DNA of 39,939 nt from Pseudomonadota bacterium (GCA_003353845.1 PIVT01000001.1:109760-149698), one strand, 5' to 3'. Shown: positions 16,605 to 25,630, counted from the first letter of the stretch. The notes: generated by a model from the letters alone, not told the origin. Translations and numbers: made by a program.

Positions 16605-17906
16605 CTAGCGTTCGATGTCGCTAAAGCGGGCCAAGGGCCGCAATACGCCAAGATTGTCGTGGTGCCAATCCATGGGCGGGGAGTGCATGCGGCCCGGGAG
16701 GCAGAGGCGCGAAGCGCCGAGCTGGCTGAGCAAGGTAGATAACTCTACGAAATTGCTACTAAAACCAGGGATGGCCACCGCGGCCAGGCCAGGGGACAGC
16801 GGTTTGAGAGCGCTGTACAACTCCGTGGGCGATTCGACGGGATGGATGCGAATAAAACGGTGCATGGGGGCGGGGCGGAAGGTGGCGTCTGCCTCGCGCA
16901 CCACCGTCCAATCCGTTCCGCTGCTAGCAATCAGGCGGGTTCGGCCCCGACCGGCGCCTCGCATTTCGGCGTCACTGCGCTGTTCCTGAATTCGAGCGGC
17001 GACATCGGCCGTAACCACGGTTCGAGGCCAGCGCTCTTGTGCCTTGGTCAAGGCTTCGCCCAAGGCCGTCGCGAGTTCATCCACATGCTCGACGGCCGGA
17101 CCGACCACATACACCGCCAGGGGCGAGAGACAGCCCAGTTGATCCCACAGCGCAATGTCCACGGCCAACTTGCGCGCCGCCTCTTCGATCCGCGGACCCG
17201 TGCGCAGCGCTTCGCTTTCGAGCACTGCGATGGAAAAGCGAAAGCCGTATCCCACGAAACGCTGGCGCGGTGACAAGAAATTGGTGATGGACTTAATGGT
17301 GTCGTTGGAGCCGGTGGCAACAACGCAGGGGGCACGCAATAACGCCTCTGTGGCGACCTGATCTTCGCTGGAAAATTGAGTAACCGCGACGCATTCGCCC
17401 AACTGAGGATCGACCTCGGCGATAATCTCGGCGACAAGGCCCGGTGTCACCGTGTCGTGGCGTGAACATTTCACCAGCACAGGAGTGCGCACCATTAGAG
17501 GGACCAGCATGGAGAGCATGGCGGGCATGGGGATGCAACCGCCGAGGATCAATGCGCTGGAGTCAAAACCAACCACATTGGGTGTGGAAAACGGGTCGTC
17601 GAGAATACTCATGCGACCCAGTTCGGTTTCGACCAGGTTGATCCAAGCCTCTTTAGACCAGCGCTGCAGTGCCAGGCGCATGGCGTCGCTCACCATTTGA
17701 GGATGGCTGCCCGTGAGTTGGCAATATTCTTTTTCGAGAATTCGACGTTGAGGCGAGGCCGGGTCGCGGAAGCGCTCGAGCACTTCGCCCAGCTTTTCGC
17801 CCACATCCTTCATCTTGCGATTGCGTAGCGCGGCCCCTGCACCACTAAGACGCATGAGCTTTTTTCGGACTTCGATGGAAGCTTCAGTGGTAGCTATTTC
17901 TGACAC
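16605..17906 (-). CDS. LuxC-like fatty acyl reductase
   Basis: NADPH-dependent reductase of the LuxC family (aldehyde dehydrogenase fold) that converts an activated acyl group to an aldehyde. From GTG at 17906 it has 433 residues; GGAG lies about nine bases upstream, and this start is 25 bp after the luxE-like stop. An earlier in-frame start at 17990 would run into that gene. Seen: NVVGFDSSALILGG and PVLVKCSRHD (cofactor region), and the nucleophile Cys259 in WDQLGCLSPLAVYV, the key LuxC signature. No luxA, luxB or luxD genes are nearby, so the aldehyde is not for light. As the third gene after an aminotransferase and LuxE-like enzyme, it probably makes an aldehyde that is then aminated. LuxC family membership is sure, the product is not. 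Confidence 0.88.
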   Translation of the reverse strand: MSEIATTEASIEVRKKLMRLSGAGAALRNRKMKDVGEKLGEVLERFRDPASPQRRILEKEYCQLTGSHPQMVSDAMRLALQRWSKEAWINLVETELGRMSILDDPFSTPNVVGFDSSALILGGCIPMPAMLSMLVPLMVRTPVLVKCSRHDTVTPGLVAEIIAEVDPQLGECVAVTQFSSEDQVATEALLRAPCVVATGSNDTIKSITNFLSPRQRFVGYGFRFSIAVLESEALRTGPRIEEAARKLAVDIALWDQLGCLSPLAVYVVGPAVEHVDELATALGEALTKAQERWPRTVVTADVAARIQEQRSDAEMRGAGRGRTRLIASSGTDWTVVREADATFRPAPMHRFIRIHPVESPTELYSALKPLSPGLAAVAIPGFSSNFVELSTLLSQLGASRLCLPGRMHSPPMDWHHDNLGVLRPLARFSDIER

Positions 17907-17931
17907 GTTCCAATCTCCGCTGTCGCAAATG

Positions 17932-19089
17932 TCACGCTGGATCCGATAACAATAAATCTGCCCCGATGGAGCAACCGCGCGTCTCTGCATCGGTTATTCG
18001 GCCCAGTACTTCGAAACCTTGACCTCGTGTTCTCCCCAAATCAGCTGTCTGAAGGGCTAACACGCTTCCTGTGTTGGCGAGATCATAGATCACAATCAAG
18101 CCAGGTTCTCCAGGAGCGGCTTCCTCCAGGGTCTCGGGGTCAATGAGTCGAACCCGTACCCAAGGAGGTGAAAGCTTGCAGGTGGGATCCTCGGGATGCA
18201 AGAGGTTTGAGTCGTAAAATTGGCTCCCGCATTCCGTCATTCCATATTGATTCAGGATCTGGCCTGGAGGCAATCCGAGTTTCTGGCTGAGTTCACGGAC
18301 GAGTTCTTCTCGCGGCAATTGACGCGAGCGCCCCTTGTAGCCGCCTGTTTCTAATAGTCGTGACTTCGCTGGCAAGGCAAATATTTTCGAGGACGCGGAC
18401 ATGGCATCCAATAGATGAACAAAGGCGAAGGAGGTTCCGCAAAGCAAAAGCGGGATGTCTTTGGCAATAGCCGCTTCTATTTCGGCATAGAGGGTCTCGA
18501 TATCCAGTTGCCCTCCGTGGATGTCGAAGCCGCTCCGGGTATCTCCCCAGTGGCGCAAGGCGGAGCCGAACATATGAGAAAGCGAAGAGTGGGGCGCTTC
18601 GTCCGGCGAGGGCGCCAGGATGCGTGTGCGGATCGACCCGCCCAAGGCTTGAAGGTCCGGAAGGATGTGGCGCTGAAAGCTAGCGCGTAGGGAGGCTTCA
18701 TAAAGTTCCAAGGTGTCCAGGTAGAGCGTTCCCACTTGCGGAGTCGTTGTTCCGCTGGTGACAAAGTGGTGCCGCGTGCTGGCTTCATCAAAACAACGCA
18801 GTGCAAATTCCTTAAAGGCAGTGCTGGGGACGGCGGGAATGTCTTGCCAGCGAGTCGCCTTCTCGGGTTCCATATCGCGCGACTGACACAATTGACGGTA
18901 AGGTGTGCAGTGCTCGTATTGAAATGCGAAGAGATCCAATGCGAGTTGCTCGAAGCGTTCGTCGTTTTCATTCCAGTCTTCTTCTTGCATCCACTCAAGC
19001 ACGCGAGTGTCGAGGGGCTCACGCTTGGGATCCCCGGTGTTGTGAGATTGGACTTCGCTGACTTCTCTTTCAGTCTCTTGATTTGTCAT
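17932..19089 (-). CDS. LuxE-like acyl-protein synthetase
   Basis: ANL-type ligase of the LuxE family that activates a fatty acid as acyl-AMP and passes it, through an enzyme-bound Cys thioester, to LuxC. From the ATG at 19089 it has 385 residues; this start shares ATGA with the aminotransferase stop (an ATG at 19098 is also in frame). The phosphate loop is HFVTSGTTTPQVGT, and NQYGMTECGSQFYD resembles the adenylation A5 motif. Near the C-terminus ETRGCSIGADLLL supplies a Cys where LuxE is acylated. The central gene of a three-gene operon, with LuxC 25 bp downstream. The acyl chain length cannot be read from sequence. Confidence 0.87.
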   Translation of the reverse strand: MTNQETEREVSEVQSHNTGDPKREPLDTRVLEWMQEEDWNENDERFEQLALDLFAFQYEHCTPYRQLCQSRDMEPEKATRWQDIPAVPSTAFKEFALRCFDEASTRHHFVTSGTTTPQVGTLYLDTLELYEASLRASFQRHILPDLQALGGSIRTRILAPSPDEAPHSSLSHMFGSALRHWGDTRSGFDIHGGQLDIETLYAEIEAAIAKDIPLLLCGTSFAFVHLLDAMSASSKIFALPAKSRLLETGGYKGRSRQLPREELVRELSQKLGLPPGQILNQYGMTECGSQFYDSNLLHPEDPTCKLSPPWVRVRLIDPETLEEAAPGEPGLIVIYDLANTGSVLALQTADLGRTRGQGFEVLGRITDAETRGCSIGADLLLSDPA

Positions 19090-20378
19090 GAGATGCACTG
19101 CACAAGCAGATCCAAAGCATGGAATAGGAGATCGCGCTCAATGCTGAGCGGGGGCGTAATGCCGATGCACTGATTTCCATCGCCTGAAGCCAGGAGGATG
19201 ACACCTTTTTGCAAGACTTCGTCGCAAGCGGTCACGGCGCGCTGTCCGCTGTCGCACTCGATGCCCAGCATGAGTCCGCGTCCGCGGATGTCGACAATGC
19301 CGGGGTGTGTCGACAAGGACTCTTTCAGATAAGCCAGGGCTTCCGCACCCAGTTGAGCCGAGCGCTCGACGAGTCCTTGTTCGTCAATGATACGCAGTGC
19401 CGCCAGTGCAGCAGCGCATCCAGGGGGATGACCGATGAAGGTTTGGGTGTGCATGGCCTCGCCGCGGGATTTCGGCCAGTGATCCATGACCTCGGTTTTT
19501 CCCATGCAGGCAGAGATGGGCATGCCCGAGGCAAGTCCCTTTCCGACGCATAGTAAATCAGGAACGACGTCCTCGTGTTCACAGGCGAAGAAGCGTCCCG
19601 TGCGTCCGCAGCCGGTGTAGATTTCGTCGACGATCAAGAGAAGGCCTTGGGCGTCGCAAAACTCACGTAGCTCGCGCAGGAAACCTGGTGGAGGAACGCG
19701 CTCTCCACCACGCCCTTGAATGGGTTCGACAATAACGGCAGCGATGGGATCGGTGGACTCCTGTACTTTGCGACGAACATCTTGAATGTCACCGAAGCGT
19801 GCAAATCGAGTGTGTCGAGGAAGACGTTTCAAGAAGGGGCTGCGAAAGTGCGGGCGCCAGGTGACATCTAGAGCGCCCAGGGAAAGTCCGTGGTAGGCAC
19901 CTTGGAAGGCGAGAATGCCGGGTCTCCCGCTGGCCAGCAGGGCCGTTTTGATAGCGGTCTCAACCGCATCCGAACCAGAGCTACTCAACACCCCTTTGGC
20001 GGCGGCAGCGCCCGGAAAACGCCTGGCCAACTCTTCCAGTAATTCTACTTTGGAGGCGGAGGGGTAGACATCACCCATGGCGTGCAGAAGTTCACTCGAT
20101 TGATCGGCCATGGCTTGCACGACTTGGGGATGTGAGTGACCTGTGGCTGCAACGCCAAAGGCTGCGCCCAGATCGACAAAACGATTTCCGTCCACATCCC
20201 AAATATTGGATCCAAGTGCGCGTTGAATGAAAATCGGAGGGATGGGTTCGACGCAAGTCACGTTGGGATTTTCCACCGCGGTGAGGCGCTGGGTCAGGGC
20301 GAGGGATTGGGGCCCTGGGATGCTCGTTCGCAGCTCTGGGAGTTGATCGCCGGGTGTCGTGGCCTTGTTTCTACTCAT
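19086..20378 (-). CDS. Class III (omega) aminotransferase
   Basis: PLP aminotransferase of the GabT/ornithine/glutamate-1-semialdehyde superfamily, 430 residues. Seen: SSSGSDAVETAIKTA (PLP phosphate site), AYHGLSLGAL, the cofactor Asp in LLIVDEIYTGCGRTG, and the Schiff-base Lys280 in LLCVGKGLASGMPIS. Class III enzymes move amino groups to or from terminal aldehydes and ketones. It leads an operon with a LuxE-like synthetase (ATGA overlap) and a LuxC-like reductase, so a long-chain aldehyde is the natural candidate acceptor, giving a fatty amine. A different omega-amino acid substrate is possible. No strong ribosome site precedes the ATG. It is divergent from the CDF gene, 95 bp apart. Confidence 0.9.
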   Translation of the reverse strand: MSRNKATTPGDQLPELRTSIPGPQSLALTQRLTAVENPNVTCVEPIPPIFIQRALGSNIWDVDGNRFVDLGAAFGVAATGHSHPQVVQAMADQSSELLHAMGDVYPSASKVELLEELARRFPGAAAAKGVLSSSGSDAVETAIKTALLASGRPGILAFQGAYHGLSLGALDVTWRPHFRSPFLKRLPRHTRFARFGDIQDVRRKVQESTDPIAAVIVEPIQGRGGERVPPPGFLRELREFCDAQGLLLIVDEIYTGCGRTGRFFACEHEDVVPDLLCVGKGLASGMPISACMGKTEVMDHWPKSRGEAMHTQTFIGHPPGCAAALAALRIIDEQGLVERSAQLGAEALAYLKESLSTHPGIVDIRGRGLMLGIECDSGQRAVTACDEVLQKGVILLASGDGNQCIGITPPLSIERDLLFHALDLLVQCIS

Positions 20379-20473
20379 GTCAGGGAGACAGTAGCGACCT
20401 TCACCGTGTCTGTGGGCAGCGAGCGGAAAATTTCAGCATCGCCCCCCCGTAACATGGGCTATAAGGTCTGACC

Positions 20474-21514
20474 ATGTCCGATTCGACGTCCTCTCTCATT
20501 TCAGAACGAAATGTCATCCGCCTGCGCGCAGCCAAGCTTTCGCTGGTCGTGGGTTTGTTGATCTGTTTGGGAAAGTTTCTGGCCTTTGGGATCACGGGCT
20601 CAAGTGCGGTGCTTTCCGATGCCTTGGAATCCATTGTGAATGTCGTGGCCTCCAGCCTCATGCTCGTCAGCATTGTGTTCGCGGCTCAGCCTGCAGACGA
20701 AGATCATCCCTATGGTCACGGCAAGGTCGAATTTGTCTCCGCCGGCGTGGAGGGCACCCTGATCTTTTTGGCGGGGCTGTTGATCTTGGGCCAGGCTTTT
20801 CGCGAAATCTGGCTGGGCCCACAGGTCGATAATATTGGAATGGGTTTGTGGCTGGTTGCCGGAGTCACCCTCCTCAACGCTTGGTTGGGCTGGCACTTGA
20901 TTCGAGTGGGTCGCAACACGCACTCCCCAGCACTGGAAGCCGATGGGCATCATCTGCTGACCGATGTAGTGACCAGTGTCGGTGTGCTTGTCGGGTTGGG
21001 CCTCGTGGGTTTGACCGGCCTGATGATTCTCGATCCTTTAGTGGCCATCGTGCTGGCCGCTTATATTCTATATACAGGCGGCAAGCTGTTCCGCAAAGCC
21101 CTGGGCGGTTTGTTGGACGAAGCCGATCCAGCCTTGTTAAAACACATCACCGACACGCTGGAAGAAAATCGAGAGCCCTGGTTCATCGGCGCACACAGCC
21201 TGCGCGTGCGTCGCTCCGGGAGTCATTACCACACCGATTTACATGTCGAAGTGCCGCGTTATCTCGACGCCGACCGCCTGCACGATATCCACGACGAACT
21301 GTCCGCTCAAATTTCTGAGGCAACGGATTCCTCGGCGGAAGCCATTGTTCACTTTGATCCCTGTCGCCCGCGCCAGTGCCGTCGATGCGTGATGGATCCC
21401 TGTCCCAAACGGCAGTTCCCTTTGGAGTGTCAAAACCCGCTGAGTTTTAGCGAGGTGACGAGAGAAGATGAAAATCTCGAAACGGGTGTTCCTGTGAACA
21501 CCTCTTTAGAATGA
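20474..21514 (+). CDS. Cation diffusion facilitator (CDF) metal exporter with Cys-rich tail
   Basis: Inner-membrane metal-proton antiporter of 346 residues. Six transmembrane segments fit residues 20-220. The TM2 metal site reads SDALESIVN and TM5 DGHHLLTDVVTS (H-x3-D); the loop HPYGHGKVEF is a family hallmark. A cytoplasmic domain follows (HTDLHVEVP...). The extreme C-terminus carries five cysteines, C297, C302, C305, C310 and C319, in PCRPRQCRRCVMDPCP and after, possibly an extra metal-sensing site. Which metal is moved (Zn, Fe, Mn, Ni or Cd) is not clear from the motifs. TATAAG ends eight bases before the ATG, so the message may be almost leaderless; AAGG overlaps it as a weak ribosome site. 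The stop overlaps folK (ATGA). Confidence 0.9.
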   Translation: MSDSTSSLISERNVIRLRAAKLSLVVGLLICLGKFLAFGITGSSAVLSDALESIVNVVASSLMLVSIVFAAQPADEDHPYGHGKVEFVSAGVEGTLIFLAGLLILGQAFREIWLGPQVDNIGMGLWLVAGVTLLNAWLGWHLIRVGRNTHSPALEADGHHLLTDVVTSVGVLVGLGLVGLTGLMILDPLVAIVLAAYILYTGGKLFRKALGGLLDEADPALLKHITDTLEENREPWFIGAHSLRVRRSGSHYHTDLHVEVPRYLDADRLHDIHDELSAQISEATDSSAEAIVHFDPCRPRQCRRCVMDPCPKRQFPLECQNPLSFSEVTREDENLETGVPVNTSLE

Positions 21515-22035
21515 GCTCTCGGGAACGGCATGCACGGGTGCAAGTTTTTGTCGCCATGGGCTCCAATCTGGGAGATCGCCGAGGACACCTGAAATCTGCT
21601 GTTTCCCGCTTCTTCCAACACAGCATGATTTGGAACCTGGCGCTTTCCAGCGTGTATGAAACAGAGCCTTTGGGCGAGGGGTCGCAGGGGCTGTATTTCA
21701 ATGCGGTGATGCGCTTGGATACAGTCCTCTCTCCAAGAGAGTTGTTGGAACTGTGCTTGGATGAAGAAAAGCAGCGGGGTCGTCAGCGGAGCGAAGAGCA
21801 TTATGCGGCTCGGAGCTTGGATCTAGACCTGCTTTTATATGGAAGCGAAATCATCGCTGAAGAAGATCTCATCGTTCCGCACCCCCGCATGTTGGAACGT
21901 GCCTTTGTGCTGGAGCCACTGGCTGAATTGGCTCCTCAACTGCTGCACCCCTTAACGGGAACGAGTATTGGAGAATTGGCCGCAGCCGTACACGATTCGG
22001 CACGGGTGCGACGGACGCCAATTCGCTTCCACTAA
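21511..22035 (+). CDS. folK: Folate biosynthesis pyrophosphokinase (HPPK)
   Basis: Transfers pyrophosphate from ATP to 6-hydroxymethyl-7,8-dihydropterin in folate synthesis. The 174-residue protein has VFVAMGSNLGDR at the N-terminus, YETEPLG, YFNAVMRLDT, and the signature RQRSEEHYAARSLDLDLLLY with the Mg-binding DLD. HPRMLERAFVLEPLAEL near the end is also typical. It starts inside the CDF stop codon (ATGA), so the two are translated together though functionally unrelated. A gap of 94 bp separates it from cysH. Confidence 0.95.
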   Translation: MSSRERHARVQVFVAMGSNLGDRRGHLKSAVSRFFQHSMIWNLALSSVYETEPLGEGSQGLYFNAVMRLDTVLSPRELLELCLDEEKQRGRQRSEEHYAARSLDLDLLLYGSEIIAEEDLIVPHPRMLERAFVLEPLAELAPQLLHPLTGTSIGELAAAVHDSARVRRTPIRFH

Positions 22036-22129
22036 TCTTAAGTTGCTAGATCAAGAATAGTGAAAATCCACTTGGTATTGCGCCGCACCTAGAGCTCACT
22101 TATGCTTTCTTCACTGAGGAAACTTGTAA

Positions 22130-22882
22130 ATGGCTAATTCTATTGATGACAAAGACTTGCTTGAGACCGTACGCTCCGGGAACCTGGAGCGTTTGGATGC
22201 GCATGAAATCCTTACCTGGGCGATTAAGAATTATGGTTCTCGCATGGCGCTTTCCTGCTCCTTCGGTGGGATGACCGGCCAGGTGCTCATCGACATGGCC
22301 TATCGCATTAATCGCAAGACGCGCGTATTGGTGCTTGATACCGGGCGTTTGCCTCAGGAGACCTACGAACTCATCGATCGCGTGCGCGACCGGTACGATA
22401 TGCAGGTCGAGGTGTTGGTTCCCGAGACCGAATCACTGGAACTCTTCGTTCGACAACACGGTATGAATTCCTTTTACGAGTCGGTGGAAAATCGGAAGGA
22501 GTGCTGCAATCTGCGCAAAGTAGAGCCCCTCAATCGGGCCCTGGCCAAATTGGATGCCTGGGTTTCCGGGTTGCGTCGAGATCAAGGCGAAACACGCACC
22601 GACCTGCGCAAAGTGGAGATCGACAACGCCCACGGCGGCATCGTCAAGGTGAACCCCTTGATTGATTGGACCCAAGAGCAAGTCGACGACTACATCAAAG
22701 AGTTCAATGTGCCCGTCAACCGCTTGCACAATAAGGGCTACCCCTCAGTGGGCTGTGCGCCTTGCTCGCGCGCCATCGGACCGGGGGATGATGTCCGCGC
22801 TGGCCGCTGGTGGTGGGAAGATCCCGATACCAAAGAGTGCGGCATTCACGTCGGCGAACAGTTTGACGGTTCGGGCATCTAG
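22130..22882 (+). CDS. cysH: Assimilatory APS reductase, 4Fe-4S type
   Basis: Reduces adenylylsulfate (APS) to sulfite with thioredoxin in sulfate assimilation. The 250-residue protein has the P-loop-like SCSFGGMTG (residues 42-50), Cys125-Cys126 (KECCNLRK) and Cys209-x2-Cys212 (GCAPC) for the 4Fe-4S cluster, and the catalytic Cys237 in KECGIHV. The CC/CxxC set marks it as an APS rather than a PAPS reductase. GAGGAAAC lies before the ATG. The upstream 94 bp probably hold its promoter: TATGCT near 22099-22104 is a weak -10 candidate. It makes sulfite and so does not itself supply PAPS to the sulfotransferases further along. Confidence 0.95.
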   Translation: MANSIDDKDLLETVRSGNLERLDAHEILTWAIKNYGSRMALSCSFGGMTGQVLIDMAYRINRKTRVLVLDTGRLPQETYELIDRVRDRYDMQVEVLVPETESLELFVRQHGMNSFYESVENRKECCNLRKVEPLNRALAKLDAWVSGLRRDQGETRTDLRKVEIDNAHGGIVKVNPLIDWTQEQVDDYIKEFNVPVNRLHNKGYPSVGCAPCSRAIGPGDDVRAGRWWWEDPDTKECGIHVGEQFDGSGI

Positions 22883-23032
22883 CCAGACATTCGCCTGTTG
22901 ACGTGCGACAGTGTATCCAAGGCGCTCTTTCGCCTCTCTTCCGCAATGCGGCTACAATGAGTCCATTCATCAGGTGGGGTTGCGTAGCGCCCTTAGGGCT
23001 CGAGCATTGCATGTGGGGAGAAAGTTCGCGAG

Positions 23033-25597
23033 ATGAAGCCAAAGAAAATTTCTTTGACGCGCCTGTTGATTGGTAGCCTCGCGGTTTACGTTGCGCTGCT
23101 CTCCTTGTATTCGACCATCGGCCCCTTGGTGCTCATCTCAGAAGGTCCTGCACCGCCCATCAATGTCACCACCATTGCCGGTTATACCGTCGTGCAATCA
23201 CACAGTGAAGACGCCAGGTTCGCGGGTGTCGAAGTCGGCGACCGCGTTTTGATGGTGGATGGAATTCCGGCCGAACACTGGTTCCGGAACTCGCGCAATA
23301 GCATGTTGATCCCAGGGATTCCCAACAGCTATTTCATTGAAAAGCGAGATGCCAGTCAAATCACCTTGGGTCTCTTCCCCGACGACATCAGCTGGCGTGG
23401 ATTGCTGGCTTCCAAGTTGCGTGACACCGCCTCGGTCTTTACGGGATGTGTGTATCTCGCCATCGGGCTCTTTGTTTGGTTTATGCAGCGAGATAGGAGA
23501 GAGGCGTGGGCGTTTCTACTTTTCTGTTCCATGCTGGCCATGCAATTCTTCGTGGTTCGGGAAACCAGCATGGGCTGGTCCTACTTGCGCGCTTCTCTGA
23601 GTACACCCTTGGTCAGTGCCTCCATCTTTTATTTCTTCTCCCTGTTCCCGTCTGAACCCGCCTGGCTTCGTCGATATCCCGGTGTGCGCTCTGCGATTTG
23701 GGGCAGTGCTTTGTTCATCAGCGCGCTCGTCTTGTTTGAGGTCCGACTGGGTATCCCCATAGGCACCGTGAGTGAAGTGAGTTTTGATTTCTCTTGCCTG
23801 GTGTGCTCGGGCAGCGTGGCCATGCTGCTGGTGGAACGACGGGAGGTGAGAGATGCAAGAACCATCGATCTCATCGATGTCATCTTGCTCTCCACTGTCG
23901 TCGGGTTCTTGCCTTTGCTGTTGGCCCTGCTGGCACAAATCGTGCTGCGTACCTCATTCCCGTTGCCCTACACCCTGCTTTGGTTATTGGTTTTCCCGGT
24001 GGCGGTAGGCTACGCCATTTTGCGAAGGCAGAATCTGTTAGAGATTAGTGCCGAAGCCAGATCCCAAGCCACCTATGGTTTCATCAGCGTGTCGGTGACG
24101 CTGCTCGTGGCACTCCTCGTTACCTTCGCCAATGCCTCTGTGTCGGGTTTTGATTTCGGAACTCGCGCCTACTGGTATTCGGTGGGCTACTTGTTTCTGG
24201 CCATTATCATTTTCAACCCCGTACGCGCAAGGCTTCAGAGTTTTGTTGACCGCGTGTTCGACCGAGATCGAGCACGTTATCACAGGGCTGTGGGTGAGGT
24301 GGCCGATGCCATGGTGTCCATGCTCTCCATTCGGGAGATCGTGCAGCGCATTTTAATTGTAGTTACCGACACCATGGGTGTGCGCCGCGCCATGGTGTTA
24401 ATGCTTGATGAGGAAAAACAATCTCTGATTGAGGCCGCTGCGCGCGGGGATTGGGACGAAGGAGAAGAGCTTGTCAGCATTCCTTCAGATCACGTCATCG
24501 AAAAATACTTGTGGGTACGCCGAGAACCCGTCTCCAATGCAGACTTCGAAAATGAAACAGACGAGGAAGTGAAAGCACAGTGTCGTGAACTCTTCGAGCA
24601 CTTGGAAATTCAGCTTTTGGTGCCGATCTTGTTTGGAGCCGAATTGCTCGGTGTGATTGCGGTGGGGGAAAAGCTTTCCAAGGATCGCTTTGATCGCCAT
24701 GACCGAGCACTGCTGGGCACCTTGGCCAATCAGAGTGCCATTGCCATTGAGAACGCAAAGGTCTTTGATGAGTTGGGCACGCTCAACGAAACCTTGGAAG
24801 CACGCGTTGAGGAGAGGACGGAAGAACTCAAAGCGGCACAATCTCAATTGATCCACAATGAGAAAATGGTTGGTTTGGGGCAGTTGGTAGCGGGGGTCGC
24901 GCATGAACTCAACAACCCCATCGGTTTTGTGCACGCCAACTTGCAGCTGATTGATGAACGCATTCAACGCTTGACCCAGTCGGACCCCAACAGCCCGCAG
25001 GCAGAACGCGCTCGGGAAGCCCTGACCAAACTCCTTAGTCGGAGTCGAGAAGGTACAGAGCGAGTCAAGAAAATTGTGGAGGATCTACGGACCTTTTCGC
25101 GCCTGGATCACGCCGAACTTTCCGAAGTCGATCTAAACCATTGCGTTGAGAGCACGGTGAGCTTGATGCGTCCCCGGTTGCGCGATGGGGTTGTTGTGGA
25201 AAAACATTATGGCGATCTTCCGCCTGTTCGCTGCTACTCCGGTCAGCTCAATCAGGTCTTTATGAATCTGCTGGTCAACGCCTGTGATGCTATCGATGGG
25301 GAAGGGGTGATCCGCATCGAGACGGAACAAACGGAAGAAGGCGTTCGTCTTCGCTTCAGTGATAGTGGCCCTGGCATCCCGGAAGAGATACGAAGTCGAA
25401 TTTTTGAACCTTTCTTCACAACGAAAGAAGTTGGCAAGGGCACCGGTTTAGGGCTTTCGATTTCCCACGGCATTATCGAGAGGCACGGTGGGAAGATCAG
25501 TATTGAATCCATGGAAGGAGGCTCAGGTGTTGCCTTTGTCATTGAACTGCCCTTGGACGTTGCCGCTCAAGAGGAGCCAGTGTATGTGGAGCCATAG
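23033..25597 (+). CDS. Orphan membrane histidine kinase with PDZ-like, 7TM-like and GAF domains
   Basis: Sensor kinase of 854 residues. In order: a TM helix (about 10-35); a periplasmic PDZ-like segment (about 48-110, VVQSHSEDARFAGVEVGDRV); a multi-helix membrane region (about 130-400, seven or so hydrophobic segments); a linker ending FNPVRARLQSFVDRVFDRD; a GAF domain (about 425-590); a short coiled coil (LGTLNETLEARVEERTEEL); a HisKA domain with phospho-acceptor His624 in VAHELNNPIGF; and the HATPase with N-box NLLVNACDA (about 744), SDSGPGIP and GTGLGLS. The catalytic machinery is complete. No response regulator gene is adjacent. The PDZ-like part may bind a peptide or ligand in the periplasm. 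bioA starts 33 bp downstream, perhaps on the same transcript. The signal is unknown. Confidence 0.9.
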   Translation: MKPKKISLTRLLIGSLAVYVALLSLYSTIGPLVLISEGPAPPINVTTIAGYTVVQSHSEDARFAGVEVGDRVLMVDGIPAEHWFRNSRNSMLIPGIPNSYFIEKRDASQITLGLFPDDISWRGLLASKLRDTASVFTGCVYLAIGLFVWFMQRDRREAWAFLLFCSMLAMQFFVVRETSMGWSYLRASLSTPLVSASIFYFFSLFPSEPAWLRRYPGVRSAIWGSALFISALVLFEVRLGIPIGTVSEVSFDFSCLVCSGSVAMLLVERREVRDARTIDLIDVILLSTVVGFLPLLLALLAQIVLRTSFPLPYTLLWLLVFPVAVGYAILRRQNLLEISAEARSQATYGFISVSVTLLVALLVTFANASVSGFDFGTRAYWYSVGYLFLAIIIFNPVRARLQSFVDRVFDRDRARYHRAVGEVADAMVSMLSIREIVQRILIVVTDTMGVRRAMVLMLDEEKQSLIEAAARGDWDEGEELVSIPSDHVIEKYLWVRREPVSNADFENETDEEVKAQCRELFEHLEIQLLVPILFGAELLGVIAVGEKLSKDRFDRHDRALLGTLANQSAIAIENAKVFDELGTLNETLEARVEERTEELKAAQSQLIHNEKMVGLGQLVAGVAHELNNPIGFVHANLQLIDERIQRLTQSDPNSPQAERAREALTKLLSRSREGTERVKKIVEDLRTFSRLDHAELSEVDLNHCVESTVSLMRPRLRDGVVVEKHYGDLPPVRCYSGQLNQVFMNLLVNACDAIDGEGVIRIETEQTEEGVRLRFSDSGPGIPEEIRSRIFEPFFTTKEVGKGTGLGLSISHGIIERHGGKISIESMEGGSGVAFVIELPLDVAAQEEPVYVEP

Positions 25598-25630
25598 TCC
25601 GGGCCAGATTCCCCAAAGCAGACTGAACCC

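Noticed and set aside
16605-19089. Bacterial bioluminescence (lux) operon
   Set aside because: LuxC- and LuxE-like genes are present but no luxA, luxB or luxD; an aminotransferase takes their place.
22130-22882. PAPS reductase supplying or competing with the sulfotransferases
   Set aside because: The CC and CxxC cluster cysteines mark it as an APS reductase, so it does not use PAPS.
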